64,000 bases of DNA, from positions 62,001 to 126,000 of the forward strand of contig DAIDHD010000021.1 in the NCBI GenBank assembly GCA_027459765.1, written 5' to 3'. Shown here in pieces: positions 42,054-52,376 of this stretch (positions within the stretch are counted from its first letter, which is position 1; each line of letters opens with the position of its first letter). The notes below the pieces were generated by a model that saw only the letters and a list, made by a program, of their open reading frames with translations, had not been told where the DNA came from and made no database searches. This stretch comes from Gammaproteobacteria bacterium. Lineage in GTDB: Bacteria > Pseudomonadota > Gammaproteobacteria > Steroidobacterales > Steroidobacteraceae. The position numbers and the translations under genes are program-made.

Positions 42054-45000
42054 ATGTCGCTGCGTCGTCTCGGCAAGTGGCTGCTGGCCACCATCGCGCT
42101 GCTGCTGCTGCTGCTGGGCACGGCCATGCTGGGCCTGAAAATCGCGCTGGACCGCGTGCCGAGCTACCAGGCCGAGATCGAAGACTGGGTGCACCGGCAG
42201 ATCGGATTCCACATCGCCTTCGCCGCCGTACAGCCGAAGCTTCGCTGGTACGGGCCGGAGCTGTACCTGGACCGTCTCGAGCTGCGTTCACGCGACGGCG
42301 AGCGGGTGCTGGCGCGCGCGGCCGGCGGCCGAGTCGCGGTCGACGTCTGGCGGCTGATCGCCAGCGGCAAGCTGCTCGCCGGCCGCGTCGAACTCGACGC
42401 CCCGAACCTCGCCATCACCCGGATAGACCAGAACCACTTCGCGATCGCCTCCGACATCGTGCTCGGCGAGCAGGGCGCGGGCGCCGAAACGCTCACGCTG
42501 CAGGATCTGCCCGCCGGCACGCTCGCCATTCGCGGCGGCGTGGTCAGGCTGCTCGGCTGGAATCCGGCGCTGCCGCGGCTGACGCTGCGCGGCGTGAATC
42601 TCGATCTGCGCCGCGACGGCGACGGCGTGACGCTGGCGGCGACGGCGCGCCTGCCGGACGCGCTCGGCGGCGGCGTGAGCGCCAGCGGCGCGGCGCGCGG
42701 CCTCGGCCAGCTCCCGACGCTGTCGTGGAATGCGACCGTCGCGGCGCGCGACGTGTCGATCGCCGGCTGGAGCCAGTTCCTGCCGGAGTACGTCAAGCAC
42801 CTGGAGGCAGGCCGCGCGAGCCTGCGCCTGAGCGCGCGCGGCGAGTCGGGCTCCCTCGCGCGCGCCGACCTGGAATTCGCGGCCCAGGGCGTGGTCGCGC
42901 GCCTCACCGACGAGCCGAGCACGCGCTTCGACCAGATCGGCGGCACGCTCACCCTCACGCACGGCGGTGACCGCTGGACGCTGATCGGCCGCGACATCCG
43001 CACGCAGCGCGCCGGTCACGCCGATCCGACCACGGAATTCGACGTCACCTGGCGCGGCGGCGGGACGGGAGCGCTCGACGTTCGCGCGCGCGCGAGCTAC
43101 CTGCGCGCGGAGGCCTTGCTGCCGCTCGCCGGCGCGCTGCCCGACAAGGCGCTGCGCGATCGGCTGCGGGAGATCGAGCCGAGCGGCGAGTGGATCGACA
43201 CGCGTCTGCAACTCGCCCGCGCCGCAGCCGACGAGCCGCTCCGATTCAGCATCTCGGCCCGCTTGCGCGACGTCGGCTTCGCGCCCCTGGGCCGCGCGCC
43301 GGGGCTGCGCGGCCTGTCCGGGTCGGTCGTGGGCAACGAGACCGCCGGTCGGGTGGACCTCGACGCCCGCCAGGCGACCTTCGACTGGGCGGCGCAATTT
43401 CCGAAGACCGTGCCGATCGATTCGCTCGGCGCCACCGTGTACTGGGCGCGCGATGCCGGCGGCATCCTGATCGCGAGCAGTGACGTCCGAATGGAGAACC
43501 GCGACGCCGCGCTCACGGCCAAATTCGCATGGCGGCAGCCGAGCGACGGCTCCTCGCCGCGGCTCACCCTGGCCGCTCGCGTGCAGCGTGGCGACGTGGC
43601 GGCGGCTCCCAACTACCTGCCGCGGCAGCACATCGCGCCGCACGCCCTCGATTGGCTGAACCACGCCTTCGTCGCCGGCACGGTGACCCACGCCGAGGCG
43701 GTGTTCGACGGTCCCGTGAGGAGCTTTCCGTTCCGTGACGGCGGCGGCACGTTCGTCGCGCGCCTCGAACTTCGCGGCGGCGTGCTCGATTATTTCCACG
43801 GCTGGCCGCGCATCGAGCAACTCGATTGCGAAGCGGAATTCCGCAACGCCGGCCTGACCGTGCATGCCACCGGCGGAAGGATCGGGCCTTTGCCGATCGC
43901 GGCGGCACAAGCGCGCTTCGAGGACTTCAAGAACGGCGAGCTCAGCGTCGACGGCACCGCGCGCGGCGACGCCGTGCAGGCGCTCGGGTATCTGCGCGCC
44001 ACGCCGCTCGACGCGATGACCGACGGCGCCTTCTCCGCGGTCGACGCGCGCGGTCCGGTGCAGGCGGAGGTGCATCTCTTCTTCCCGTTCAAGGAATTCG
44101 CCAAACGCCGGGTGCTGGTGCGCACCCGTCTCGACGGCGTCAGCGTCAATCCGACGGGCACAGCGCTCGCCGCCAGCGACCTCGTCGGCGAAGCCGACGT
44201 GGACGGTGCGCGCGTGTCGCGGGCGGACGTGCGCGGCAGTCTGCTCGGCGGCGCCTTCCAGATGCAGGCGCACGCGTCGCGGCGGCGCGCGTCCACGCGC
44301 ACCGCGCTCGATTTTCGCGGCAGCTTCAATGGCGACGCGCTGCGCGCCGCGCTCGGACTGCCGACGGGCGTCGCGCTCGGTGGCGAGACCGATTGGCGCG
44401 CGGCGCTGCGGATCGCGCCCGATCCGGCGCGCGAGCGCACGCTGCGTCTGTCGAGCACGCTCGAGGGGCTCGCCGTCGGGCTGCCCGCGCCCCTGTTCAA
44501 GCCGGCGGACGACGCCTGGCCGACGCAGGTCGAGGTCCACTGGCCCGCCGGCGGCGCAGTTCAGGTGCGCGCCGTGCTCGGCTCGGTGGGGCGTGCGGCG
44601 GCCGATCTGCAGCGTGACGGCGCCGGTCTGCGACTGGTGCGCGCGGCGCTGAACTTCGGGCCCGGCGAGGCCGTCTTCAGCGATTCACAGGTGCTCGCGG
44701 TGGGCGGCAGCGTCGAGCAACTCGATCTCGGCGGCTGGCTGCGTTTCGCGGCCGCCGCCAAGGGCGGCAAGCCGATGGAGGCCTATCTTCGCACCGCCGA
44801 TGCGGACGTTCGGCGCCTCGATTACCTGGGAGAGCGTTTCCGCGACCTGCACGTGCACCTGCAGACCGGCGATGAGGGGCTCTCGATCGGGATCGAAGGC
44901 CCTGACGCGAGCGGGCGCGTGACGGTGCCGCCCGCGGACGATGCGGCGCGACCGTGGCGAATCGAGTTCACGCGGCTGCGGTTCGCCGATGCGCCCGCGG

Positions 45001-45911
45001 GCGCCGATGCGGCCGGCGGCGGGGCGGCCGGCGCCGGGCCCGGAGCGGACGTCCCCGATCCGCGCGCCGTGCCGGCGATCGATTTCCACGTCGCCGACCT
45101 GACCTGGAACGATCGGCACATCGGCGACGCACGTGCCATCCTGCGCCGCGCCGAGGACGGGATCACCGCACCGGAGATCCGGCTCACCGGCGCGAGCTTC
45201 TCCGTGAGCGCGCAAGGCGATTGGCGCGGCAAGGCTCCCGGCGCGGGCCACCTGTCGGGCGCCCTGACCAGCACCGACGTCGACGATACGCTGCGCCAGC
45301 TCGGCTTCGCCGACGTGATCACCGCCAAATCCGGGCGCCTGGACTTCGCGCTCGACTGGCCCGGCGCGCCCACGGCCGACGCGCTGACGCGCGCCAAGGG
45401 GCGGGTGCAGGTCGCGCTCGACGACGGTCAGATCGTCGGGCTCAAGCCCGGCGCGGGCAGGCTCCTGGGGCTCGCCAGCGTCGCGGAGCTCAAGCGGCGC
45501 CTCAGCCTCGACTTCAGCGACCTGACCGACAAGGGGCTCGCGTTCGACACGGTTCGCGGCACCTTCGATCTGCGCAACGGCGACGCCTACACCGACGACC
45601 TGCTCGTGAAGGGGCCGGCGGCGGAAATCGGGCTGATCGGACGGGTCGGCCTCAAGAACCGCGACTACGACCAAACCGCGGTGGTCACCGGCAGCATCGG
45701 CAATTCGCTGCCCCTCGCGGCCTTCGCGGGCGGACCGGTGATCGGCACGGCGGTGCTGCTGTTCACCCAGGTCTTCAAACAGCCGCTGCGCGGGCTGGCG
45801 CGAGGCTATTATCGAATCACCGGAAGCTGGGATAATCCGGTGGTGGAGCGCATCAAGGGCAGCGAGGCGCCGGCCGCGGAATCGTCCAAGAGTGACGCGA
45901 AGCCGCATTGA
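42054..45911 (+). CDS. yhdP: YhdP family AsmA-like phospholipid transport protein
   Basis: A 1285-residue envelope protein. One N-terminal membrane helix (about 9-29) is followed by a long periplasmic repeating-groove (DUF3971) region and a C-terminal AsmA-like domain (about 1080-1270: GRVQVALDDGQIVGLKPGAGRLLGLAS, GLAFDTVRGTFDLRNGDAYT). YhdP, TamB and YdbH are redundant bridges moving phospholipids from inner to outer membrane in E. coli. Length matches (E. coli YhdP 1266). The ATG directly abuts the rng stop (TAGATG), so translation is coupled. Confidence 0.95.
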   Translation: MSLRRLGKWLLATIALLLLLLGTAMLGLKIALDRVPSYQAEIEDWVHRQIGFHIAFAAVQPKLRWYGPELYLDRLELRSRDGERVLARAAGGRVAVDVWRLIASGKLLAGRVELDAPNLAITRIDQNHFAIASDIVLGEQGAGAETLTLQDLPAGTLAIRGGVVRLLGWNPALPRLTLRGVNLDLRRDGDGVTLAATARLPDALGGGVSASGAARGLGQLPTLSWNATVAARDVSIAGWSQFLPEYVKHLEAGRASLRLSARGESGSLARADLEFAAQGVVARLTDEPSTRFDQIGGTLTLTHGGDRWTLIGRDIRTQRAGHADPTTEFDVTWRGGGTGALDVRARASYLRAEALLPLAGALPDKALRDRLREIEPSGEWIDTRLQLARAAADEPLRFSISARLRDVGFAPLGRAPGLRGLSGSVVGNETAGRVDLDARQATFDWAAQFPKTVPIDSLGATVYWARDAGGILIASSDVRMENRDAALTAKFAWRQPSDGSSPRLTLAARVQRGDVAAAPNYLPRQHIAPHALDWLNHAFVAGTVTHAEAVFDGPVRSFPFRDGGGTFVARLELRGGVLDYFHGWPRIEQLDCEAEFRNAGLTVHATGGRIGPLPIAAAQARFEDFKNGELSVDGTARGDAVQALGYLRATPLDAMTDGAFSAVDARGPVQAEVHLFFPFKEFAKRRVLVRTRLDGVSVNPTGTALAASDLVGEADVDGARVSRADVRGSLLGGAFQMQAHASRRRASTRTALDFRGSFNGDALRAALGLPTGVALGGETDWRAALRIAPDPARERTLRLSSTLEGLAVGLPAPLFKPADDAWPTQVEVHWPAGGAVQVRAVLGSVGRAAADLQRDGAGLRLVRAALNFGPGEAVFSDSQVLAVGGSVEQLDLGGWLRFAAAAKGGKPMEAYLRTADADVRRLDYLGERFRDLHVHLQTGDEGLSIGIEGPDASGRVTVPPADDAARPWRIEFTRLRFADAPAGADAAGGGAAGAGPGADVPDPRAVPAIDFHVADLTWNDRHIGDARAILRRAEDGITAPEIRLTGASFSVSAQGDWRGKAPGAGHLSGALTSTDVDDTLRQLGFADVITAKSGRLDFALDWPGAPTADALTRAKGRVQVALDDGQIVGLKPGAGRLLGLASVAELKRRLSLDFSDLTDKGLAFDTVRGTFDLRNGDAYTDDLLVKGPAAEIGLIGRVGLKNRDYDQTAVVTGSIGNSLPLAAFAGGPVIGTAVLLFTQVFKQPLRGLARGYYRITGSWDNPVVERIKGSEAPAAESSKSDAKPH

Positions 45912-45968
45912 CGGCCGTGCCGCGCGGCCGACGGGCGCCGGGTCAGGGCAACGGAACGAAGAGAGTAC

Positions 45969-46808
45969 ATGGGTAGAGTAGCCGCGATTCAAATGACCTC
46001 GGGCCACGTCGTGGCCGACAATCTGCGCGCCGCCGGCCAGTTGCTGCGCGCGGCGAAGGAGGCGGGCGCCGACATTGCCTGCCTGCCCGAGAACTTCTCC
46101 TTCATCGGCCTCAAGGACGCGGACAAGCTGGCGGCGGCCGAGAGCGAGGGCGAGGGACCGGCGCAGGATTTCCTCGCCGCCACCGCGCGTGAATTGTCGC
46201 TGTGGATCCTCGGGGGTACCGTGCCGCTGCGCAGCGGCGCCGCCGGGCGGGTCGCGAACGCCTCGCTGCTGTTCGACGATCGCGGCGCGCGCGTGGCGCG
46301 CTACGACAAGATTCACCTGTTCGACGTGACCATCCCGGGTCGCGACGAGCAATACCGCGAATCGGCGCACGTGGTCGCGGGACTCGAGACCGTCGTGGCG
46401 GACACCCCCGTCGGGCGTCTCGGGATGTCCGTCTGCTACGACATGCGCTTCCCGGAACTCTATCGCGAGCTCGTGGCCCGCGGCGCCGAGTGGCTGGCCA
46501 TGCCGGCCGCGTTCACCGTGCCGACCGGTCGTGCTCACTGGGAGACGCTGCTGCGCGCGCGCGCGATCGAGAATCTCTGCTACGTGGTGGCCCCGGCGCA
46601 GTCCGGCACGCACACGAGCGGTCGCGAGACGTACGGCGACTCGCTGATCGTCGATTACTGGGGACAGGTGACCGCGCGCATGCCCAAGGGCAGCGGCGTG
46701 ATCGTCGCCGAGTTCGACCTCGTCCGGCAGGCCGAGACGCGCGCGCGCTTCCCCGCGCTCGACAACCGCCGGCTCGGTATGCCCGTCGCGGGCGCGGTGA
46801 GCGCGTGA
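45969..46808 (+). CDS. Carbon-nitrogen hydrolase (Nit2/omega-amidase-like)
   Basis: A 279-residue nitrilase-superfamily amidase. The catalytic triad is E41 (CLPENFSF), Lys in YDKIHLFDV (about 113) and C156 ([15 protein letters not shown]). The segment resembles Nit1/Nit2 proteins, which hydrolyse deaminated glutathione or omega-amides such as 2-oxoglutaramate. Position between yhdP and tldD is conserved in many gammaproteobacteria. Its stop overlaps the tldD GTG. Confidence 0.93.
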   Translation: MGRVAAIQMTSGHVVADNLRAAGQLLRAAKEAGADIACLPENFSFIGLKDADKLAAAESEGEGPAQDFLAATARELSLWILGGTVPLRSGAAGRVANASLLFDDRGARVARYDKIHLFDVTIPGRDEQYRESAHVVAGLETVVADTPVGRLGMSVCYDMRFPELYRELVARGAEWLAMPAAFTVPTGRAHWETLLRARAIENLCYVVAPAQSGTHTSGRETYGDSLIVDYWGQVTARMPKGSGVIVAEFDLVRQAETRARFPALDNRRLGMPVAGAVSA

Positions 46809-48265
46809 GCGCGGTGGTGGCGGGTGGCGCATCCGCGCTGGTGATCGCCGAGGACGCGATCCTGCGGCCCTCCGGGCTCGACGAGGGCCGTCTCTCGGAC
46901 GTGCTCGGGTCGCTGATGAGCCGCGGCGTGGATTATGCCGACCTCTACTTCCAGCTCTCCCGCGAGGAGTCCTGGGCGCTGGAGGACGGCATCGTCAAGG
47001 AAGGATCGCACTCCATCGAGCAGGGCGTCGGGGTGCGTGCGCTGGCCGGCGAGAAGACCGGCTTCGCCTACACCGACGAGGTGCTGCAACCGGCGCTGCT
47101 GGAGGCTTCGAGCGCCGCCAAGGCGATCGCGCGCAGCGGCGCAAGCGGAGCGGTCCACGCCTGGCAGCGACCCTCCACGCACCGCCTGTACCTGCCGCTC
47201 GATCCGCTGGAAACCGTGCGCGACGACGAGAAGGTGGCCTGCCTGATGCGCATCGACACCGAGACGCGCCGCATCGATCCGCGGGTCAAGCGGGTCATGG
47301 CGTCGCTGGCGGCGGTGCACGAGGTGGTGCTGATCGCGGCGAGCGACGGCACCTTCGCGGCCGACGTGCGTCCGCTGGTGCGCCTCAATGTGTCGGTCAT
47401 CGTCGAGCAGAACGGCCGCCGCGAGCAGGGATACAGCGGCGGCGGCGGACGATTCGGGCTCGACGAGCTGCTGCGCGGCGAGGCGCCGCTCGAGCACGCG
47501 CGCGAGGCGGTGCGCCAGGCGCTGGTGAACCTGGAAGCCACCGCTGCGCCCGCGGGACCCATGACCGTGGTGCTGGGCGCCGGCTGGCCGGGCATCCTGC
47601 TGCACGAGGCCATCGGCCACGGACTGGAGGGCGACTTCAACCGCAAGGGCACCTCGGCGTTCTCGAACCGCATCGGCCAGAAGGTGGCGGCGGACGAAAT
47701 CACGGTGGTCGACGACGGCACCATCGACCGTCGCCGTGGTTCCCTCAATGTCGACGACGAAGGCACGCCGACCCGCTGCACCGTGCTGATCGAGAACGGC
47801 GTCCTGCGCGGCTACCTGCAGGACAAGCTGAACGCGCGCCTGATGGGCCAGCAGCCGACCGGCAACGGCCGACGCGAGTCCTTCGCGCACATGACCTTGC
47901 CGCGCATGACCAACACCTACATGCGCGCCGGCACGCGCGCGCCGGAGGAGATCATCGCCTCGGTGAAGAAGGGCCTCTACGCCGTGAATTTCGGCGGCGG
48001 CCAGGTGGACATCACGTCGGGCAAGTTCGTCTTCTCGGCGAGCGAGGCCTACCTCATCGAGAACGGCCGCGTCGGTGCGCCGGTGAAGGGAGCCACGCTC
48101 ATCGGCAACGGGCCGGACGTGCTGACTCGGGTGAGCATGGTCGGCAACGACATGCGCCTCGACGCCGGGGTGGGCACCTGCGGCAAGGAAGGCCAATCCG
48201 TGCCCGTCGGCGTCGGCCAGCCGACGCTGCGCGTCGACGGACTGACGGTGGGCGGTACCGCCTGA
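46805..48265 (+). CDS. tldD: Metalloprotease TldD
   Basis: A 486-residue subunit of the TldD/TldE (PmbA) protease. The zinc motif H267-E-A-I-G-H272 ([13 protein letters not shown]) is intact. [24 protein letters not shown] and the C-terminal [17 protein letters not shown] are conserved. It degrades unfolded peptides and matures some RiPP precursors together with PmbA, which is encoded about 4.7 kb downstream. The GTG start overlaps the amidase stop. Confidence 0.97.
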   Translation: MSAVVAGGASALVIAEDAILRPSGLDEGRLSDVLGSLMSRGVDYADLYFQLSREESWALEDGIVKEGSHSIEQGVGVRALAGEKTGFAYTDEVLQPALLEASSAAKAIARSGASGAVHAWQRPSTHRLYLPLDPLETVRDDEKVACLMRIDTETRRIDPRVKRVMASLAAVHEVVLIAASDGTFAADVRPLVRLNVSVIVEQNGRREQGYSGGGGRFGLDELLRGEAPLEHAREAVRQALVNLEATAAPAGPMTVVLGAGWPGILLHEAIGHGLEGDFNRKGTSAFSNRIGQKVAADEITVVDDGTIDRRRGSLNVDDEGTPTRCTVLIENGVLRGYLQDKLNARLMGQQPTGNGRRESFAHMTLPRMTNTYMRAGTRAPEEIIASVKKGLYAVNFGGGQVDITSGKFVFSASEAYLIENGRVGAPVKGATLIGNGPDVLTRVSMVGNDMRLDAGVGTCGKEGQSVPVGVGQPTLRVDGLTVGGTA

Positions 48266-48293
48266 GCCGACAGGGGTCCGGCCGGCGCGCCGG

Positions 48294-49175
48294 TCAGTCC
48301 GCGGGCGGTTCGGGCCGAAGCGTGACTCGCGTCTCCGCGGCCAGCAGGTGCAGTGCGACCGCGGCGAACACGACCGTGCCGCCCACCAAGGTGCTTCGCG
48401 CCGGCGTTTCACCGAACACCAGCCACACCCAGAGCGGCGCGAGCGGCGCGTCGAGCGCGCCTATGAGCGCGGTCTCGATCGGCGGCAGGCGGCGCGCGCC
48501 GAGCGTGAAGAGCGGCAGGCCGATGGCGAAGTTGACGACGCCGAAGCCCGCGGCGAGCGCGAGGTCGCGGCCGCTCGCCGCGAGCGGCGAGCCGAGCGGC
48601 CAGGACACCGCCGCGCTCAGCAGCGACGCCAGCGCCGCGGTCAAAAGGATGGGCACCTGCGGGAAGCTGCGCGCGACCACCGTGGTCACCGCCATGGTGA
48701 TGGTCATGCCGAGCGCGAGAAGGTCGCCGACCAGCCCGCCGCGGCCGCCGAAGCCCACCATGACCGCCACCCCGGCGAGCGCGATCAGGCTCGCGAGCAC
48801 GGCGCTGGAGGCCGGCTTCTCGCGCAGCACCCGCCAACCCACCACCGCGGCCAGGAACGGCGCCGTCGCGTAGATCACCGCGACGTTGGCGACCGAGGTG
48901 CGCTCGAGCGCGGCCAGGTAGAAGGTCATGCCGGCGGCGGATTGCACGACGAACATCCAGCCCATCGCGCCCATGGCCCGCAGCCGTGTCCAGGCGGTGC
49001 GCTCGGGCATGAAAGGCAGGATCGCCGCGAGACCGACGGCGCCGAACAGACCGCGCCAGGCTTGCAGCGTCCAGCCGTCGATGTGAACCGCGCGGGTGAA
49101 CAGGCCGCCCAGGCTCCACGCGAGCGCCGACGCGCTCACGTACAACACTCCCAACCGGTGACCGGCGCGGCTCAT
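48294..49175 (-). CDS. DMT superfamily transporter (two EamA domains)
   Basis: A 293-residue inner-membrane protein with ten helices in two EamA repeats (about 8-140 and 150-285). PxxA-type and helix 4 signatures (VANVAVIYATAPFLAAVVGW) are typical of drug/metabolite exporters of the RhaT/YdcZ-like families. The exported compound is unknown. The ATG at 49175 gives the expected N-terminus; upstream in-frame codons to 49304 add a non-hydrophobic stretch. It converges with tldD over a 28-base gap. Confidence 0.9.
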   Translation of the reverse strand: MSRAGHRLGVLYVSASALAWSLGGLFTRAVHIDGWTLQAWRGLFGAVGLAAILPFMPERTAWTRLRAMGAMGWMFVVQSAAGMTFYLAALERTSVANVAVIYATAPFLAAVVGWRVLREKPASSAVLASLIALAGVAVMVGFGGRGGLVGDLLALGMTITMAVTTVVARSFPQVPILLTAALASLLSAAVSWPLGSPLAASGRDLALAAGFGVVNFAIGLPLFTLGARRLPPIETALIGALDAPLAPLWVWLVFGETPARSTLVGGTVVFAAVALHLLAAETRVTLRPEPPAD

Positions 49176-49348
49176 GGACTGCGGCTTCCCCGTGATGCAC
49201 CTCGAGAATCCGAGGGGCGCGCATTGTGCCACGGCGCCGCCGTTGGACATAAGATTCGCCGGTCGCGCGGAGCGTGAGCGCCGTCGCGGAGCCCGGGACG
49301 CCATTCCCGTTAGCCTCAGCGGGCGGGATCATCCGCGCAGGAGGCGAC
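49176..49348. other. Intergenic region between DMT transporter and small protein
   Basis: 173 bases. It ends in a very strong ribosome-binding site (AGGAGG, 49339-49344) for the gene at 49349. No clear sigma-70 promoter is seen in either direction. Confidence 0.4.
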
Positions 49349-49513
49349 ATGACGGACGACACGCTGACCGGAGAGTTTCAGGTCGATTTGCCGCGGGATC
49401 TGCTGGCGGCGGCAACCCGCCCGCCCCGGCGCAAGGGAGAGGAATACCGCGTCGAGACCTGGCGGCCCTCGTGGCTGACCCGTCTGTCGGAGCTGCTCGT
49501 CGGCAAGGATTGA
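49349..49513 (+). CDS. Small hypothetical protein
   Basis: A 54-residue soluble protein with an acidic N-terminus (TDDTLTGEFQVDLPRDLL) and a basic-aromatic C-terminus (RVETWRPSWLTRLSELLVGKD). The strong AGGAGG site four bases before the ATG is the main reason to believe it. I do not recognise the family and see no membrane segment or motif. It stands alone between convergent/divergent neighbours. Confidence 0.6.
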   Translation: MTDDTLTGEFQVDLPRDLLAAATRPPRRKGEEYRVETWRPSWLTRLSELLVGKD

Positions 49514-49525
49514 GCCGGCGAGGGT

Positions 49526-50728
49526 CTACTCGGCCGCGCTCGGCTCCCGCGGCGGCCGCTCGTCGACGTACATGATCTCGTGCTGGCCGATCTGCACGAC
49601 GTCGCCGTCGTTCAAGTGGTGCTTGCGCACGCGCCGCGACTGCACGTAGATGCCATTGGTGCTGTTCAGGTCCTCGATCGTGCAGGCGTCCCGCTGGGTG
49701 ACGATCTGACAGTGGTGGCGGCTGATGTACTTGCTGTCGATCTGTAGATCGTTGTCGGGGGTCCGGCCGATCACGAGACGTCCGGGGTGCAACTCGCGTT
49801 CGATGACGGTGCGGCCTTCGCTCGCGAGCAGTATCCGGCCGAGCGGCTGGCCCGTGGTCGGAGCGGAGTCCGCCCGCGCCGGCGTCGGTGCTGCGCGCAG
49901 GCGACTGGTGCGCGACGCGTGCTCCTCCCACTGCAACTCGCGCAGTGCCGCCTGCAGATCTTCGGCCGTGACCAGGTCGCGATCCGACCCGAATGCCGCC
50001 ATCATCGCGGTGTCGCACAACGTGTTGATGAGCCGGGGCACGCCGCCCGTCTGTTGGTAGATCGTCGGGTAGGTCTCCTCGGCGAATATGCGTCGCCCCT
50101 GCGAACCGGCCACTTCGAGGCGGTGGTCCACGTAGGCCGTGGTCTCGGCCGGCGACAGCGCGGTGAGGTGGAAGCGCAGCCGCACCCGCTGCGTCAGCTG
50201 ACGCAGTTCCGCCGAGTCGAGCTTGTCGTTGAGTTCGGGCTGGCCGGCGAGGATGATCCGCAGCGTCTTGTCGCGTGCCGTCTCGATGCCCGAGAGCATG
50301 CGGACCTCCTCGAGCACGCGGTAGCTCAGGTTCTGCGCCTCGTCGACGATGAGCAGCACCTTGCGGCCGGCGGCGTGCTGTTCCATCAGGAACTGGTTGA
50401 GGGTCGACAGCACCTCGGGCTTGCGCATGTTGAACGGCGAGAATCCGAACTGCACCAGGACGGTCTGCAGGAATGCGGTCGGCGACAGCTGAGTCTGGTT
50501 AATCTGCGCGACCACCACGTCCCCCTGCAGTTCGCGCAGGAAGGTCTCGATGAGCGTGGTCTTGCCGGCGCCGATCTCGCCCGTGATCACCACGAACCCG
50601 TCGTTGAACCAGATCGTCGACTCCATGTACGCCTTGGCGCGCGCATGGTGCTTGCTCAGGTACAGGAACTGCGGATCCGGGCTCAGCCGAAACGGCAGGT
50701 CGTGCAGCTTGAAGAGTTCTAGGTACAT
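49526..50728 (-). CDS. GspA/ExeA-like AAA ATPase fused to an FHA domain
   Basis: A 400-residue protein. Residues 1-270 are an ExeA/GspA-type AAA ATPase: Walker A G50-EIGAGKTT-58, Walker B LLIVDEAQN (D129/E130), the AGQPELNDKL sensor region and GGVPRLINTLCD. Residues 300-385 are a forkhead-associated domain (GRTPDNDLQIDSKYISRHHCQI, DLNSTNGIYVQ) that reads phosphothreonine. ExeA-type proteins bind peptidoglycan to help assemble type II secretion rings; here the peptidoglycan-binding part is replaced by FHA. No secretion genes are nearby. Function is inferred to be phospho-regulated. Confidence 0.88.
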   Translation of the reverse strand: MYLELFKLHDLPFRLSPDPQFLYLSKHHARAKAYMESTIWFNDGFVVITGEIGAGKTTLIETFLRELQGDVVVAQINQTQLSPTAFLQTVLVQFGFSPFNMRKPEVLSTLNQFLMEQHAAGRKVLLIVDEAQNLSYRVLEEVRMLSGIETARDKTLRIILAGQPELNDKLDSAELRQLTQRVRLRFHLTALSPAETTAYVDHRLEVAGSQGRRIFAEETYPTIYQQTGGVPRLINTLCDTAMMAAFGSDRDLVTAEDLQAALRELQWEEHASRTSRLRAAPTPARADSAPTTGQPLGRILLASEGRTVIERELHPGRLVIGRTPDNDLQIDSKYISRHHCQIVTQRDACTIEDLNSTNGIYVQSRRVRKHHLNDGDVVQIGQHEIMYVDERPPREPSAAE

Positions 50729-50771
50729 GGCGTGAATCCGTTCACGGATCTCGAGGGGACGCCGGCGGCCG

Positions 50772-51869
50772 TCAGCTCCATTCGATCGATCTCAGGGCCT
50801 GCTGCAGGACCCGGTTACGTTCCGTGGCCGTCTTGCGCAGGATGGTGCAGTGTCCGACCTTGCGGCCCGGCCGCGGTTCCTTGCCGTAGTCGTGGAACGC
50901 AAGTCCCTCCAGCGCGAGCAGCCGGTCGCGGTCGGGTACCCGGCCGAGGAAATTGATCATCGCCGCGTGCCCCAGCGGGCGCGTGCTGCCGAGCGGCATG
51001 CCGCAGATCGCGCGCAGGTGGTTCTCGAACTGGCTGGTGACGCAGCCTTCGATGGTCCAGTGTCCCGAATTGTGCACGCGCGGCGCCATTTCATTGGCCA
51101 CCAGCCTGCCCTTGACCACGAAGAACTCGATCGTCAGCACGCCGACGTAGGACAGGGCCGACATCACGCGCTTCAGGTAGGTGCGCGCGGTGCGTTCGAG
51201 CGCGGCGTTCGCATGAGGCGCCACGCTGTAACGCAGGATTCCGCCGCCGTGGGTATTGGCGGCGAGCGGGTAATAGACGATCTCGCCGCGCACGGAGCGC
51301 GCGCCGACGATCGACACCTCCCGGGAGAAATCCTGGAACCGTTCGTAGATGAGGCCCGCGCCGCCCATCCGCGACCAGGCGACGTCGACGTCATCCGGGG
51401 TGCGTATGACGAACTGGCCCTTGCCGTCGTAGCCGAGCCGCCGGGTCTTGAGAACGCCGGGCAGGCCGAGCTTGCGGGTCGCGGCGAGCAGCTGCGCCTC
51501 GTCGTCGACGGCGGCGTGCGCGGCGACCGGGATGCGCAGGCGCGAGAACAGCGCCTTCTCCGCCAGCCGGTCCTGGGAGGCTTCCAGCGCGGCCCGCGGC
51601 GGCCGGATCGACGTGGTGCCCTCGAGCGGCGCGAGCGCCGATCCTGGAACGTTCTCCCAGTCGAAGGTGAGCACGTCGCTGCGCGAGGCGAGATCGGCGA
51701 GGCGGGCGGGATCGTCCAGGTCGCCGATCAGGATCGGTGCGACCTGCGCGCCGGGGGAGTCCGCCGCACGGTCGAGGAACGTGCAGCGCACGCCGAGCGG
51801 GTATCCGGCCAGGGCCATCATCTGGCCGAGCTGGCCGGCGCCGACGATGCCGACGCGCATGCGGCTCAA
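50772..51869 (-). CDS. purK: 5-(carboxyamino)imidazole ribonucleotide synthase
   Basis: A 365-residue ATP-grasp enzyme that carboxylates AIR with bicarbonate and ATP to N5-CAIR in purine synthesis. The N-terminal [35 protein letters not shown] (ATP lid) and [22 protein letters not shown] segments are diagnostic. It overlaps purE by four bases (ATGA), the two acting in sequence. Confidence 0.98.
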   Translation of the reverse strand: MSRMRVGIVGAGQLGQMMALAGYPLGVRCTFLDRAADSPGAQVAPILIGDLDDPARLADLASRSDVLTFDWENVPGSALAPLEGTTSIRPPRAALEASQDRLAEKALFSRLRIPVAAHAAVDDEAQLLAATRKLGLPGVLKTRRLGYDGKGQFVIRTPDDVDVAWSRMGGAGLIYERFQDFSREVSIVGARSVRGEIVYYPLAANTHGGGILRYSVAPHANAALERTARTYLKRVMSALSYVGVLTIEFFVVKGRLVANEMAPRVHNSGHWTIEGCVTSQFENHLRAICGMPLGSTRPLGHAAMINFLGRVPDRDRLLALEGLAFHDYGKEPRPGRKVGHCTILRKTATERNRVLQQALRSIEWS

Positions 51870-52357
51870 GGCTGCCGCGGGTCCGGCTTGGCCAGCACCG
51901 CCTCGGTCTGAGCCGCTCGAAAGGCGTCGAGCGCGGCGCGCACCGGTGCCGATTCGACGGCGAGAATGGCGGCGGCGAACAACGCCGCGTTCTTGGCGCC
52001 GGCGGGGCCGATGGCGAAGGTCGCCACGGGCACGCCTCCCGGCATCTGCGCGATCGACAGCAGCGAATCGATGCCCTTAAGGGCCTTGGACTGCACCGGC
52101 ACGCCGAGCACCGGGACCGAGGTCTTCGCCGCCAGCATGCCCGGCAGGTGCGCGGCGCCGCCGGCGCCGGCGATGATGGCCTTCAGGCCGCGCGCCCGCG
52201 CGCTCTGCGCGTACTCGAACATCAGGTCCGGGGTGCGGTGCGCCGACACCACGCGCACCTCGTGCGCGATGCCGAGCGAGGCGAGCAAATGCGCCGACTC
52301 CTGCATGGTTTCCCAGTCGGACGTAGAGCCCATGACGATGCCGACGAGGCTGCTCAT
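51866..52357 (-). CDS. purE: N5-carboxyaminoimidazole ribonucleotide mutase
   Basis: A 163-residue mutase converting N5-CAIR to [39 protein letters not shown] (with the catalytic His) and [17 protein letters not shown] are intact. Presence of purK beside it shows the two-step class I route. It follows darP on the same strand by 19 bases. Confidence 0.98.
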   Translation of the reverse strand: MSSLVGIVMGSTSDWETMQESAHLLASLGIAHEVRVVSAHRTPDLMFEYAQSARARGLKAIIAGAGGAAHLPGMLAAKTSVPVLGVPVQSKALKGIDSLLSIAQMPGGVPVATFAIGPAGAKNAALFAAAILAVESAPVRAALDAFRAAQTEAVLAKPDPRQP

Positions 52358-52376
52358 CGCACTAGTCTACCAAAGG

